Origin: Liquorilactobacillus ghanensis DSM 18630
GTDB taxonomy: Bacteria > Bacillota > Bacilli > Lactobacillales > Lactobacillaceae
Length of the DNA stretch: 64,000 nucleotides
NCBI RefSeq assembly: GCF_001435235.1
Contig: NZ_AZGB01000015.1
Coordinates: 67,117-131,116, forward strand
Reading direction: 5' to 3'
The notes below the pieces were generated by a model, which saw only the letters and a list, made by a program, of their open reading frames with translations, had not been told where the DNA came from and made no database searches. Below are positions 33,161-43,185 of the stretch, one piece after another (position 1 is the stretch's first letter; each line of letters starts with the position of its first letter). A program made the translations under genes and the position numbers.

Positions 33161-35806
33161 TTAACGTTCTGCCAGCCATTGTTTAGCTGCTGCTAAAGCA
33201 GCTTGAATACCAGCTGGATTTTTGCCACCAGCTTGTGCTAAATCAGGTCGACCGCCGCCACCGCCACCAACTAATGGAGCGATTGTCTTAATTAAATCGC
33301 CAGCCTTAATACCAGCCTTAATGCCAGCTGGTGAAACTGCCGCAATCAAATTAACTTTATTTTCAGCCGGTTTAGCTGCCAAAACTAAAACATCTGATGA
33401 ATTTTGGACTTTCCATTGGTCAGCTAATGCTCGCAACTGCTGCATTCCGGCAACCTCGACTTGAGCTGCTACCAGCGTATGCTGGTTAACAGTTACCGGC
33501 TGATGAAAGATATCAGCAGTTTGTTGTTGTGCTAATTTTCCTTCTAATGCTGCCGCTTTTTGTTTCAAATCACGAATTTCATCAGTCATTTGAGCTATTC
33601 GATGTGGCAATTCTTTCAACTGTGTCAATTTTAATTGTTGAGCTGTCTGCTGCAGCAACTGATTATGCTGATCCAAATACTCAAACGCTTCTTTGGAGGT
33701 TACTGCTTCAATCCGCCGAACGCCGGCACCAACTCCTGACTCAGAGGTAATCTTAAATAAACCTAGTTCACTGGTATTGTCAACATGATTGCCACCGCAA
33801 AATTCTGTCGAATAATCGCCAACTTTAACCACGCGAACAACTTTGCCATATTTTTCAGTAAACAGTGCAATTGCTCCCATTTTTTTGGCCGCTTCAATAT
33901 CTGTAATCACCGTTTTAACCGGTAATGCCTGCCAAATTTTATCATTAACAATTTTTTCGACTTTTTTGAGATCATCAGCTGTAACTGAACCAAGATTCGT
34001 AAAATCAAATCGTAAATAATCTGGTTCAACTAATGATCCAGCTTGATGTGTATGGCTGCCCAATACATCTCGCAAAGCCTGATCCAGTAAATGAGTTGCT
34101 GTATGATTTTTGCGAACTTTATTATGAAAATCCTGATCAACCGCTAATTCATACGTAGTTGCAGTTGTTAATGGTGCTAATACTTCAACCGTATGCAAAT
34201 TTTGACCATTAGGTGCATGTTGGACATCAATTACTTGAGCAACGACTTTACCTTGATCGTCTTTAATGACACCACGATCAGCTACTTGTCCACCCATTTC
34301 GGCATAAAATGGCGTTTGATCAAAAATTAATTCAGCCTTGCCGCTAGCTACTTGATCGACCTGCTTTTCACTTGCCACAATGTTTTTCAAAACAGCTGTT
34401 ACCGTCAATTTTTCATAACCAACATACTTGCTGGGTGTTTTAATGTCTACCAACAAACTCTTTTGTACACCCATTGATTTAGCATTACTGCGTGCTGAAC
34501 GGGCCCGTTCTTTTTGTTGCTTCATTTCTAAATCAAATCCGGTCTGATCAATTTCCAAGCCTTGGTCTGTCGCAATTTCCTTAGTCAATTCCAATGGGAA
34601 ACCATAAGTGTCGTATAACTTGAAAACCGATTTGCCAGTTAATTGTTTGGCATCATCTTGTTTCGCTTTTTTAATATTTTCGTTCAATAACTGCAAGCCA
34701 TCTTGCAAAGTTTCGTTGAAACGATCTTCTTCCATTCGCACAACTTTGGCAATATAATCCGCTTGTTCCAAGACTTCCGGATAATAAGATTCCATAATCT
34801 TGCCAACAACTGGAACTAGTTGATATAAGAAAGCATGGTCAATTCCCAGTTGTCGTCCATGCATTACTGCTCGCCGAATCAAACGACGAATAACATAGCC
34901 ACGTCCTTCATTTGAAGGCAAAGCACCATCACCAATAGCAAACGTTACAGCTCGAATATGGTCAGCAATAACTTTAAAACTAACATCTGTCTCGGTTGAA
35001 TCACCATAATGATGCTGTCCACTCTTCTTTTCAGTAGCCTTGATCAGAGGTAAGAACAAATCCGTTTCAAAATTAGTTTTAGCATGTTGGAAAACAGAAA
35101 CGACCCGCTCTAAGCCCATGCCGGTATCAATGTTTTTATGCGGCAATGGTTCATACGTATCGTCTGGTTTATGATTAAATTCAGAAAAGACGATATTCCA
35201 AATTTCCAAATAGCGTTCATTTTCCCCACCAGGATAATTTTCTGGGTCATCATCTGCCAAATTATTAAATTCTTGACCACGATCATAAAAAATCTCTGAA
35301 TCCGGTCCGCTTGGTCCTTGACCTATATCCCAAAAGTTGTCTTCAACTTCAACAATATGATCCAATGCTAAGCCGGCTTCTTCATGCCAAATTCGTTTTG
35401 CTTCAGTATCTTTGGGATAAACTGTAACATATAAGCGTTCCGGATCCATCCCAAACCATTTCGGGCTGGTTAGTAACTCCCAAGCCCAAGTAATTGCTTC
35501 TTCTTTAAAATAGTCGCCAACTGAAAAGTTCCCCAACATCTCAAACAAGGTATGGTGACGGGCTGTATGACCGACATTTTCAATATCATTAGTCCGAATA
35601 CTTTTTTGTGAACTGGTAATTCGTGGATTCTTGGGAACAACACTCCCATCAAAAAACTTCTTCATGGTTGCTACACCGGAGTTGATCCATAATAGTGTTG
35701 GATCATCATGGGGAATCAATGAAGCGCTTGGCATTACTTCATGCCCTTTGCTTTTGAAAAAATCCAGATACATTTGCCGAATTTGACTACTGGTAAGTTC
35801 CTTCAT
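33161..35806 (-). CDS. alaS: Alanyl-tRNA synthetase
   Basis: The 881-residue protein has the class II catalytic core (SSQKSIRTNDIENVGHTARH, LEMLGNFSVGDYFK), the tRNA recognition region, the editing domain with zinc ligands HTATH and the distal CGGNHV, and the C-terminal C-Ala domain ending GGGGGGRPDLAQAGG. It charges tRNA-Ala and clears Ser-tRNA-Ala and Gly-tRNA-Ala. The length is normal. AAAGGAGAG precedes the ATG. Expression is controlled by the T-box leader directly upstream. Confidence 0.97.
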   Translation of the reverse strand: MKELTSSQIRQMYLDFFKSKGHEVMPSASLIPHDDPTLLWINSGVATMKKFFDGSVVPKNPRITSSQKSIRTNDIENVGHTARHHTLFEMLGNFSVGDYFKEEAITWAWELLTSPKWFGMDPERLYVTVYPKDTEAKRIWHEEAGLALDHIVEVEDNFWDIGQGPSGPDSEIFYDRGQEFNNLADDDPENYPGGENERYLEIWNIVFSEFNHKPDDTYEPLPHKNIDTGMGLERVVSVFQHAKTNFETDLFLPLIKATEKKSGQHHYGDSTETDVSFKVIADHIRAVTFAIGDGALPSNEGRGYVIRRLIRRAVMHGRQLGIDHAFLYQLVPVVGKIMESYYPEVLEQADYIAKVVRMEEDRFNETLQDGLQLLNENIKKAKQDDAKQLTGKSVFKLYDTYGFPLELTKEIATDQGLEIDQTGFDLEMKQQKERARSARSNAKSMGVQKSLLVDIKTPSKYVGYEKLTVTAVLKNIVASEKQVDQVASGKAELIFDQTPFYAEMGGQVADRGVIKDDQGKVVAQVIDVQHAPNGQNLHTVEVLAPLTTATTYELAVDQDFHNKVRKNHTATHLLDQALRDVLGSHTHQAGSLVEPDYLRFDFTNLGSVTADDLKKVEKIVNDKIWQALPVKTVITDIEAAKKMGAIALFTEKYGKVVRVVKVGDYSTEFCGGNHVDNTSELGLFKITSESGVGAGVRRIEAVTSKEAFEYLDQHNQLLQQTAQQLKLTQLKELPHRIAQMTDEIRDLKQKAAALEGKLAQQQTADIFHQPVTVNQHTLVAAQVEVAGMQQLRALADQWKVQNSSDVLVLAAKPAENKVNLIAAVSPAGIKAGIKAGDLIKTIAPLVGGGGGGRPDLAQAGGKNPAGIQAALAAAKQWLAER

Positions 35807-35835
35807 TACTGATATCTCTCCTTTTTAAACATAAA

Positions 35836-36062
35836 AACACCGCTGCCAGCAAGGACGCAATCTGCGCGGTACCACCTTGTTTGCAACGATGTTTGTTTCG
35901 TTAACCTCTTTAAAATTGCCCGATAACGCAAAGCAGCGTTCATAATCAGGGAGCACTGCTAAACAGATCCTGCGCCTTTTTCACCAACCGGCTTCTCTAA
36001 AACAGTCTTTATCTAACAGCATATCCTGATATAATTAAGCTCTTTTGTTTTAATCCTCAGTT
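35836..36062 (-). promoter_or_regulatory. T-box riboswitch leader of alaS
   Basis: A 227-nt leader on the minus strand carries the T-box sequence AAGGTGGTACCGCG (35878-35865), a terminator in which ACCGC (about 35869) pairs with GCGGT before TTTTT (35840-35836), the Stem I apical motif AGAGAAGCCGGTTGGTGAAAA and a candidate Ala specifier GCU at 35954-35952 in AGTGCTCCC. Uncharged tRNA-Ala would stabilise the antiterminator and allow alaS transcription. The likely -10 box is TATACT (36068-36063). It is a standard arrangement and occupies almost the whole alaS-cshB gap. Confidence 0.93.
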
Positions 36063-36114
36063 AGTATACCACACTATTTCTTGGATAACTATAATCTTTT
36101 TTAACTGTTTAAGG

Positions 36115-37428
36115 TTAATGGTGCCGCTTATGATCCAACTTGCGTTTGCGTTGTTCTTCTTGGACAATTGCTCGCTGAATTTTTTTACGATAACCAGGTT
36201 TACGCTTTTTCTGTTCTTTTTTTACTAAGCCACGCAATTTAGGATCCAACGATTCTCGCCGTTTCTGACGCCGAACACGACGATCACGCTGATAGGTATC
36301 TACTAATTCACCATCACGAAAAGCTTTAGGCTGAAAAGCAATTCCCATTTTTTCAAGTTCTGTAATTTGCGCATCATCAGCTGGTGAATACAGCGTGATT
36401 GCCGTTCCGCTTAAACCATTACGGCCCGTCCGGCCAACTCGATGGATAAAGAATTCAAGTTCTCGTGGGATTTCATCGTTAATAACTAGTGAAATTCCCT
36501 TTATATCAATTCCCCGAGCAGCTAAATCAGTAGCTACTACAAATTGATAATCCAAATTCTGAATTGCCCGCATGGTTTGCTTTCTTTCCCGTGGTGTTAA
36601 ATCACCATGCAACTTAGCTACGCGCAAACCTTGACTGCGCAAAAAATCAGTTAACTCATCAACTCGTGCCTTAGTGTTAGCAAAAACCAAGGCTAAATAC
36701 GGTTCACCAATCGTCAACAATTTATAAATCAATTCATTGCGACTTTTTCCTTTGGTTGAAACCAGCCAGTTAGCAATTGTCGGACTAATAACTGTTCCAT
36801 TTGAAATTTTTACGATTTCCGGTGAACTAAGATACTTGCGTAAAAAAGGCTGTAATTTAGCTGGTATAGTTGCCGAAAAAACCATTAGCTGCAATTCTTC
36901 TGGCATTGCCGAAGCGATTGCATCAACATCTTTTAAGAAACCCATATCAAGCGTCATGTCAGCTTCATCAACAACAAAATGACGCACCCGGTGCAAATCA
37001 AGTGCATGTTCTTTAATCAGATCATGAACTCTCCCTGGAGTCCCGATCACCAGCTGCGGCTGATGATGCTCTAATTTTTCAATTTGCCGCTGCTTATCAG
37101 TTCCGCCAACATAATTGTGTACCTTTAAATCCGGCTGCAATTCCAATAATTGACGTGCAGCTTCATAAATTTGATAGGCTAATTCACGACTAGGTGTCGT
37201 TATTACTGCTTGAACTGCTTTTAATTTCGAATCCAGCACATTGACGATCGGTAACAAAAAAGCATGTGTTTTACCGCTACCGGTTTCAGCTTGCCCAACT
37301 ACGTTTTTTCCCTTGATAATCAACGGGATCAACCGCTGCTGAACAGGTGTTGGTTGTTTAAAATCAATTTTTTTTAATGCCGTTTGAATAAACGGTTGGA
37401 AATTATACTGTGTAAAGCTTTCAGTCAT
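36115..37428 (-). CDS. cshB: DEAD-box RNA helicase, CshB-like
   Basis: The 437-residue protein has the Q motif, motif I AETGSGKT, motif Ia TPSRELAYQ, motif II VDEADM (a DEAD variant with Met after DEA), motif III SATIP, and the helicase C domain with ATDLAARGIDI and HRVGRTGRNG. The C-terminal 55 residues are highly basic. CshB-type helicases help ribosome assembly and mRNA turnover at low temperature. The ATG at 37428, after AGGAG, overlaps the end of nrnA by 8 nt; a longer frame to 37497 is not needed. Confidence 0.92.
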   Translation of the reverse strand: MTESFTQYNFQPFIQTALKKIDFKQPTPVQQRLIPLIIKGKNVVGQAETGSGKTHAFLLPIVNVLDSKLKAVQAVITTPSRELAYQIYEAARQLLELQPDLKVHNYVGGTDKQRQIEKLEHHQPQLVIGTPGRVHDLIKEHALDLHRVRHFVVDEADMTLDMGFLKDVDAIASAMPEELQLMVFSATIPAKLQPFLRKYLSSPEIVKISNGTVISPTIANWLVSTKGKSRNELIYKLLTIGEPYLALVFANTKARVDELTDFLRSQGLRVAKLHGDLTPRERKQTMRAIQNLDYQFVVATDLAARGIDIKGISLVINDEIPRELEFFIHRVGRTGRNGLSGTAITLYSPADDAQITELEKMGIAFQPKAFRDGELVDTYQRDRRVRRQKRRESLDPKLRGLVKKEQKKRKPGYRKKIQRAIVQEEQRKRKLDHKRHH

Positions 37429-38380
37429 TCTCTTCTCCTGTATAACCTGCTGCAATTGCATCAAGTTTCTTAATATAAGCGGGAATTTCGCTTTCATCAG
37501 CCATTACAGCCCCACTGGCTAAAGGATGACCACCACCATGATATTCCTTAGCCAATTCATTAATAATTGGCCCTTTAGAACGAATCCGCAAACGAAAACT
37601 ATGATCTTTTTGTTGGACAATTATTGTCCAGCATTTAATTCCAATAATTTTCCCCGGTAATGGCACAATTGGTGCAGTTCCCGCATCTTTTAAAGCAAAC
37701 TTTTCCATGGTTTCCCGCTTCAAAACAATATATGCCGCGTGATGATCGGTAATCTGCAAATTTTGATAAACATAGGCAGCTAACCGAGCAACCGGCAAAG
37801 AAATATTATCCATCTTTCGATTAACAGCCGCTTGATCAAAATCGTATTCCATTAGTTGCGCTGTTACCCGCATTGTATGCGGAGTAGTCGCATCGTACAT
37901 AAAACGACCGGTATCACCGATAATTCCAGCATATAACATTCTAGCTGCTGCTGCCGTTAGCTGTAGTTCTTGAATCGCATTTACAAAATCCACAATCATC
38001 TCTGAACAGCTTGAAGCATTAGCGTTGACCCAGCATAAATCACCATACGGATCTTCATTCGGATGATGATCAATTTTAATCAAAAATTTTCCTTCATTGA
38101 AGTGTTTTCCATCGATTCGTGGTTGGTTAGCAGTGTCCGTCACAATTACCAATGCATTTTGGTAAAGCTTCGAATCAATTTCAACTGGCTGATTGATCCA
38201 GCTTAAACCATGAATATTTTCTCCGACTGCATAAATCTTTTTTTCAGGAAAAGCTGTCTGCAAAATTTCTGCCAAGCCACCTTGGGATCCATAAGCATCC
38301 GGATCCGGTCGTTGATGACGATGGATAATAATTGTTGAAAATTCTGCAATCTTTTTAAAAATTTCTTGTTCAATAGCCAA
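37421..38380 (-). CDS. nrnA: Bifunctional oligoribonuclease / pAp phosphatase NrnA (DHH family)
   Basis: The 319-residue phosphoesterase has HRHQRPDPDAYGSQGGL, VTDTANQPRID, the signature IDHHPNED and the DHHA1 motif YHGGGHPLASGA. NrnA degrades short RNA oligonucleotides and 3'-phosphoadenosine 5'-phosphate; some relatives hydrolyse pApA from c-di-AMP breakdown. It starts with TTG at 38380 after AAGGAG. It lies between the UPF0173 hydrolase and cshB genes. Confidence 0.92.
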   Translation of the reverse strand: MAIEQEIFKKIAEFSTIIIHRHQRPDPDAYGSQGGLAEILQTAFPEKKIYAVGENIHGLSWINQPVEIDSKLYQNALVIVTDTANQPRIDGKHFNEGKFLIKIDHHPNEDPYGDLCWVNANASSCSEMIVDFVNAIQELQLTAAAARMLYAGIIGDTGRFMYDATTPHTMRVTAQLMEYDFDQAAVNRKMDNISLPVARLAAYVYQNLQITDHHAAYIVLKRETMEKFALKDAGTAPIVPLPGKIIGIKCWTIIVQQKDHSFRLRIRSKGPIINELAKEYHGGGHPLASGAVMADESEIPAYIKKLDAIAAGYTGEEND

Positions 38381-38392
38381 TCTGATTGCTCC

Positions 38393-39076
38393 TTAAAATT
38401 CAAAAGTTTCTCCAGCCTTGACATCCAAGCCGGAATTTGCGGGTAATTGCTGTAAAAAGGCATGTACATCTTGCTTAATTTGCGGGAAAGTATTAAAATG
38501 CGTCGGCAATACCTGCTTAGCTTTCACGAACTCCGCTGCCAGCAGTGCATCTTGCGGTCCCATCGTAAAGTGACCACCAATTGGCAAACAAGCCAAATCA
38601 ACACCATGTCCGTAATTAATTAATTTCATATCAGAGAACAAGCAAGTATCACCAGCCACGTAAACTACTTTATGATCTAAATGTAATTCAAATCCTGCAG
38701 CAGCTCCAAGTGGTAACGCACTTCCATCTGACTGTGGCAAAGCTGATGTATGCCATGCCGGCACCATTTTGAAACTACCAAAATCAGTCGCCACGCTTCC
38801 ACCGTAATTGATACCGATCGTTTTTAATCCCTGCTGTTGCAAATAACTGGCCAACTCAACAATTGCAACTACCACAGCCTGACTTTGCTGTGCAATCTTA
38901 ATTGTATCTCCAACATGATCAGCGTGAGCATGAGTCAATAAGATATAATCTGGATGACAATCCGCAACCGCTAAATCAGTTGTTGGATTACCAGTAATAA
39001 ATGGATCCACTAAAATTTTTTTACCATTTTCTGTAATAAACTCTAATACTGCATGTCCGTGCCAAATTCCTTTCAT
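38393..39076 (-). CDS. UPF0173 metal-dependent hydrolase (metallo-beta-lactamase fold)
   Basis: The 227-residue protein has WHGHAVLEF, the metal motif THAHADHVGD, GAAAGFEL, VYVAGDTCLF, GGHFTMGPQDA and a C-terminal PTHFNTFP. UPF0173 members are uncharacterised zinc hydrolases near nrnA in many Firmicutes. The ATG at 39076 follows GTAGGTG. It is probably the first gene of the transcript with nrnA and cshB. Confidence 0.9.
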   Translation of the reverse strand: MKGIWHGHAVLEFITENGKKILVDPFITGNPTTDLAVADCHPDYILLTHAHADHVGDTIKIAQQSQAVVVAIVELASYLQQQGLKTIGINYGGSVATDFGSFKMVPAWHTSALPQSDGSALPLGAAAGFELHLDHKVVYVAGDTCLFSDMKLINYGHGVDLACLPIGGHFTMGPQDALLAAEFVKAKQVLPTHFNTFPQIKQDVHAFLQQLPANSGLDVKAGETFEF

Positions 39077-39154
39077 TAATGCACCTACTCTCTAGATTAC
39101 TTATATAGTCTAGTATACTGATGTTTGTAACTAATTACAAAAAGAAGTGTACTG

Positions 39155-39190
39155 AAAAAAAAGAAGCTGCGATTAAAGAGTCGCAGTTTC
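39155..39190 (-). terminator. Intrinsic terminator of zwf
   Basis: On the minus strand AAACTGCGA pairs with TCGCAGCTT, followed by a run of eight T, 9 nt past the zwf stop. Confidence 0.85.
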
Positions 39191-39198
39191 TGCTAATA

Positions 39199-40644
39199 TT
39201 ATTTATAAATCCAATGCCGATGATCCTTGGTTAATAATTCATCAGCTTGTTTAGGACCCATCGATCCACAAGGATATTCGGCTAATGGTTGCTGACTTTG
39301 ATCCCAAGCCTGCCGAATTGCGTCAACAAATTTCCACGAATAAGCAACTTCTTCCCAGTGGGTAAAGTTTGTTGCATCCCCCATCAAGGCATCCAGTAGC
39401 AATTTTTCATATGCTTCCGGAATCTGTTCACCGTTTCGATTTTCTGGTGACAAATCCAATTGTTGTTCCTGCAACTGGTAACCCTGACCGATTTTTTTAA
39501 CATTAAGTTGCAAACTAACTTTACCTTCAGGCTCAACCTCAATTGTCAAAATATTATCAGCCAAGTCCTGTTTAGCAAAGATATCCCCTGGGACTGTTTT
39601 AAAGACAACATCAATTCGCGTCGCTTTTTGTCGCAAACGTTTACCAGTACGAATGTAAATTGGAACACCGGCAAAGTTTTCACTAGCAACTAGTAACTTT
39701 CCTGCCACAAATGTTTCTGTTTGCGAATCAGGTGCAATCTGATCTTCTTGACGATATCCCTTTAAACCAGCTGCTGCTTGATACTGAGCTCGAACAAAAT
39801 TTGTTGCAACTTCTTGCGGTTGATAAACTTTAAGTGACTTAAGAGCACAAATTTTTTCACGACGAATATCAGTTTCACTGTAAGTTGTCGGCATTTTCAT
39901 TGTTAGTAAAGAAACGATCTGCAAAATATGATTTTGGACCATATCACGCAAAGCACCAGCCGTTTCATAGTAGCCAGCTCGCTCCTCTACTCCTAAAGAC
40001 TCACTCAGTGTAATCTGTAAATTATCAATATAACGATTATTCCAAAGAGAATTAAAAATATTATTGCCAAATCTAATTGCTAAAATGTTTTGAACCATTT
40101 CTTTACCTAAATAATGATCAATTCGAAAAACATCGTCTTCACTAAAATATTTACTGATTGACTGATTCAACTCAGCTGCACTTGCGTAATCATGTCCAAA
40201 AGGTTTTTCAATAATTACCCGATTATAACCGTCAGCCGTCACAATTGCTTGTGATTTCAAATGCTGTGCGATCGTTCCGAAAAAGCGTGGTGACATTGCT
40301 AAGTAAAATAAGCGATTTCCACCAATTTGATATTTTTCATCTAAATTTTGCGCTAATTTCTTAAGTGTCACATAATGTTCTGTATCGTTTACGTTATGTG
40401 ATTGATAGTAGAAATGTGCAGCAAATTTCTTTGCCACAGCTGCTTTAGCATCCGGCAATGACTCTTGGACAACCGCTTGAAAATGCTGGTCTGTCCATGG
40501 ACGCCGCGCAGTACCTATTACGGCAAAATGTTCATTTATAATACCTTTTTGATAGAGGGCAAATAAAGCCGGATAGAGCTTCCGCTTAGCTAAATCCCCA
40601 GTTCCTCCAAAGATAATAAAGAGTGCTTGTTGTTTTGTACTCAT
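39199..40644 (-). CDS. zwf: Glucose-6-phosphate 1-dehydrogenase
   Basis: The 481-residue enzyme has the nucleotide motif FGGTGDLAKRKLYPA, the active-site RIDHYLGKE and FGNNIFNSLWN, and PIYIRTGKR near the C-terminal domain. It makes 6-phosphogluconolactone and NADPH, the entry to the oxidative pentose phosphate route; NADPH from it would feed the adjacent fatty-acid cluster. ATG at 40644 (MSTKQQALF) fits family starts better than the in-frame ATG at 40665. Confidence 0.95.
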   Translation of the reverse strand: MSTKQQALFIIFGGTGDLAKRKLYPALFALYQKGIINEHFAVIGTARRPWTDQHFQAVVQESLPDAKAAVAKKFAAHFYYQSHNVNDTEHYVTLKKLAQNLDEKYQIGGNRLFYLAMSPRFFGTIAQHLKSQAIVTADGYNRVIIEKPFGHDYASAAELNQSISKYFSEDDVFRIDHYLGKEMVQNILAIRFGNNIFNSLWNNRYIDNLQITLSESLGVEERAGYYETAGALRDMVQNHILQIVSLLTMKMPTTYSETDIRREKICALKSLKVYQPQEVATNFVRAQYQAAAGLKGYRQEDQIAPDSQTETFVAGKLLVASENFAGVPIYIRTGKRLRQKATRIDVVFKTVPGDIFAKQDLADNILTIEVEPEGKVSLQLNVKKIGQGYQLQEQQLDLSPENRNGEQIPEAYEKLLLDALMGDATNFTHWEEVAYSWKFVDAIRQAWDQSQQPLAEYPCGSMGPKQADELLTKDHRHWIYK

Positions 40645-40760
40645 CTTTAGCTGCACCACTTTCATTTATTCTCTTAATTGTTTGCTAATACTAACTCTAA
40701 GTTTACTTGTATCAGCAACAATTAACAAGTATCATGAATAAAATTATTAGCCGGTCAACA

Positions 40761-41522
40761 CTAGATCAAATGAACTCCCTTATCAACATAAATCGTGTCG
40801 CCAACCACGCCCGATGCTAAATCACTAACTAAAAAGGCAGCTGTGTTACCGATTTCTTTAGTTGTAACTGACTTGCCGTCAACTGTCCGTTCCTCAGACA
40901 TTCTCAATAATTCGCCATGGCCTTTAACACCAGTAACCGCCAAAGTTTTTACTGCTCCAGCTGAAATTGCATTTACCCGAACACCATATTTAGCCATATC
41001 ACGTGCCAAATAACGTACATTAGCTTCCAAAGCCGCTTTGGCTACTCCCATAACATTGTAGTTAGGAATTGCTCGTTCTGAACCAAAATATGTCAAAGTA
41101 ACGATGCTGGCTGGATTATTTAAAAGCGGTTGTGCATATTTAGCAACTGCCAATAAAGAATACGCAGAAATATCTTGTGCCAAAGAATAACCGGCACGTG
41201 AGGTATTCATAATATCTCCTGCAAGTTCTTCTTTTTTAGCAAAAGCAATTGCATGAACCAAGCCATCAATTTTTCCAAACCGTTCACCAATTGTTGTGAA
41301 AGCTGTCTGCAAACTTTCGTCACTGGCAACATCACATTCAATCAGGTGTTCTTCATCGTCGACTAATCTTTTAATGCTTTTTTTCATTCTTTCGTTCTGA
41401 TAAGTATAAATTACTTCAGCACCATTAGCGGCCATTGCCTGGGCACATCCCCAAGCAATACTGCGCTTATTAGCAACCCCCATAACCAAAATCTTTTTAT
41501 TTTTAAGTAAATCACTACTCAT
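40761..41522 (-). CDS. fabI: Enoyl-ACP reductase FabI (NADH)
   Basis: The 253-residue short-chain dehydrogenase has the FabI glycine motif GVANKRSIAWGCA, and the active-site pair Tyr-x6-Lys in YNVMGVAKAALE, with YSLLAVAKYA upstream. It reduces trans-2-enoyl-ACP in the last step of each elongation cycle and is the target class of triclosan. It is the last gene of the fab/acc operon, 23 nt after accA. No convincing terminator follows before zwf. Confidence 0.95.
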   Translation of the reverse strand: MSSDLLKNKKILVMGVANKRSIAWGCAQAMAANGAEVIYTYQNERMKKSIKRLVDDEEHLIECDVASDESLQTAFTTIGERFGKIDGLVHAIAFAKKEELAGDIMNTSRAGYSLAQDISAYSLLAVAKYAQPLLNNPASIVTLTYFGSERAIPNYNVMGVAKAALEANVRYLARDMAKYGVRVNAISAGAVKTLAVTGVKGHGELLRMSEERTVDGKSVTTKEIGNTAAFLVSDLASGVVGDTIYVDKGVHLI

Positions 41523-41545
41523 TTATTGTCAATCCTCCATCAAAA

Positions 41546-42334
41546 TCAAAACTTGCGAAAACGTAAATGCCGTTGTTCTAGTAATTCTGCTGGTTTTAGC
41601 CGTTGCAGTTGTTCCATTTCTGCGATAATCACTTTCCTGATTGCCCGGCAAAGGCGACGCTGTGAGTGGCTTTCAGGAATAATTCCTTCAATTACTTTCT
41701 GCTGCAATAATTTTTCTGGTGTCAATTGCAATACTTCAGCGGCTTCGGCAGCCCGCGAGCTATCTTTCCATAAAATTGCTGCAAATCCTTCTGGAGAAAG
41801 AACTGAATAAGTGCTGTTTTCCAGCATCCAGATCCGATCACCACAAGCTAGAGCCAAAGCACCGCCACTGCCACCTTCACCATAAATTATTGAAATGATT
41901 GGTGTCGGCAATGTACTCAGCTCCAACAAATTACGGGCGATCGCTTCTCCCTGACCATTTTCTTCGGCTGATTTTCCGGGATAAGCCCCTGCTGTGTTGA
42001 CCAAACAAATTACCGGACGGTTGAATTTTGCCGCTTGTTTGGCTAACCGTAAAGCCTTGCGGTAGCCTGCCGGTTCAGGACAACCAAAGTGTGTCTGCAT
42101 TTTTTCTTCGGTAGTCTGGCCTTTATTAGTTGCAATCACCGTTACCGGTTGCTCAGCCAAATAAGCCAAGCCGCCGATGATAGCTGAGTCGTCAGCTCCC
42201 TCTTGGTCACCATGAAGTTCCGTAAAATCGGTAAAAATTCCCTTCAGCAAAGCTGACGCCGCAATTTTTTCATCGCTGCGGGCCAGAGCGACTACCTGTG
42301 CTGCTGTTTTTTTACGATCTAATAAACTAGCCAT
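41546..42334 (-). CDS. accA: Acetyl-CoA carboxylase carboxyltransferase, alpha subunit
   Basis: The 262-residue protein contains ELHGDQEGADDSAIIGGLA, VNTAGAYPGKSAEENGQGEAIA and IIYGEGGSGGALALACGDRIW, which form the CoA-binding half of the carboxyltransferase. With AccD it transfers carboxyl from biotin to acetyl-CoA. It overlaps accD by 8 nt, and AAGGAGG precedes its ATG. Confidence 0.95.
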   Translation of the reverse strand: MASLLDRKKTAAQVVALARSDEKIAASALLKGIFTDFTELHGDQEGADDSAIIGGLAYLAEQPVTVIATNKGQTTEEKMQTHFGCPEPAGYRKALRLAKQAAKFNRPVICLVNTAGAYPGKSAEENGQGEAIARNLLELSTLPTPIISIIYGEGGSGGALALACGDRIWMLENSTYSVLSPEGFAAILWKDSSRAAEAAEVLQLTPEKLLQQKVIEGIIPESHSQRRLCRAIRKVIIAEMEQLQRLKPAELLEQRHLRFRKF

Positions 42335-43184
42335 GAGTTACCTCCTTGACCTGATGAAATTTAAGCAGCCAAGCTAATTTTTCCTTTAAATCTTCCCGCG
42401 GTACGATCTGATCAACGAAGCCGTGGTGTTGAACTGATTCAGCATCTTGGAGATCATCAGGAATCCGCTGAAAAGTAGTCTGTTCTATTACTCTTTTCCC
42501 AGCAAAACCAATCAAAGCACGCGGTTCAGCCAAAGTAATATCTGCTTGCATTGCAAAACTAGCTGTTACTCCGCCAGTTGTGGGGTCTGTCAAAACAGCA
42601 ATATATAATAAACCCGCATCAGCATGGCGTTTGACTGCGGCTGAAACCTTGGCCATTTGCATTAAAGAAAAAATTCCTTCTTGCATCCGCGCTCCACCAG
42701 AAGCAGTACATAAAATCACTGGTAATTTTTCCTTCAAAGCTTTTTCGAATAATCGGGTTAATTTTTCTCCAGTAATTGTACCCAATGAGCCCATAATGAA
42801 ATACGGATCCATAATTCCCAGCATTACCGGCTGTTCATTGATCAATGCTTTCCCAGTCAAAACCGAATCATTCAATTTGGTTAAATGCCGTGCTTTTTCA
42901 AGCTTTTTCCCATAATTAGGAAAATTCAACGGATCAGTTGTTGCTAGATCACTATCCATTTCTTCAAAATGATCAGTCAGCCAACCAAGTCGTTCACGGG
43001 CAGTAATTCGAAAACCATAATGGCAATTAGGACATGTCTTATACTGTCCCAAATCTTTATAATAAAAAGATTGGTGACATTTAGGACAAGCCTGCCATAG
43101 ACCGGATGGAACTTTTTGGCTGGCCTTTTTATCAGCTTTAATGTGTTTTTGACCTAGCGTTTTCAACTCATCAAATAACTGCAT
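42327..43184 (-). CDS. accD: Acetyl-CoA carboxylase carboxyltransferase, beta subunit
   Basis: The 285-residue protein has an N-terminal zinc ribbon (CPKCHQSFYYKDL, CPNCHYGF) and the crotonase-like core with CTASGGARMQEGIFSLMQMAK and PTTGGVTASFA. The ATG at 43184 follows AGGAGACTGACTAAA and lies immediately after the accC stop; the longer frame to 43271 is spurious. Confidence 0.95.
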   Translation of the reverse strand: MQLFDELKTLGQKHIKADKKASQKVPSGLWQACPKCHQSFYYKDLGQYKTCPNCHYGFRITARERLGWLTDHFEEMDSDLATTDPLNFPNYGKKLEKARHLTKLNDSVLTGKALINEQPVMLGIMDPYFIMGSLGTITGEKLTRLFEKALKEKLPVILCTASGGARMQEGIFSLMQMAKVSAAVKRHADAGLLYIAVLTDPTTGGVTASFAMQADITLAEPRALIGFAGKRVIEQTTFQRIPDDLQDAESVQHHGFVDQIVPREDLKEKLAWLLKFHQVKEVTHG

Positions 43185-43185
43185 T

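Noticed and set aside
33222-33464. Plus-strand proline-rich frame opposite alaS
   Set aside because: It is the complement of the glycine-rich C-terminal end of alanyl-tRNA synthetase and has no independent start signals.
36115-37497. Longer CshB start at 37497
   Set aside because: The extra 23 residues are the shifted-frame translation of the nrnA 3' end; the ATG at 37428 has a good ribosome site.
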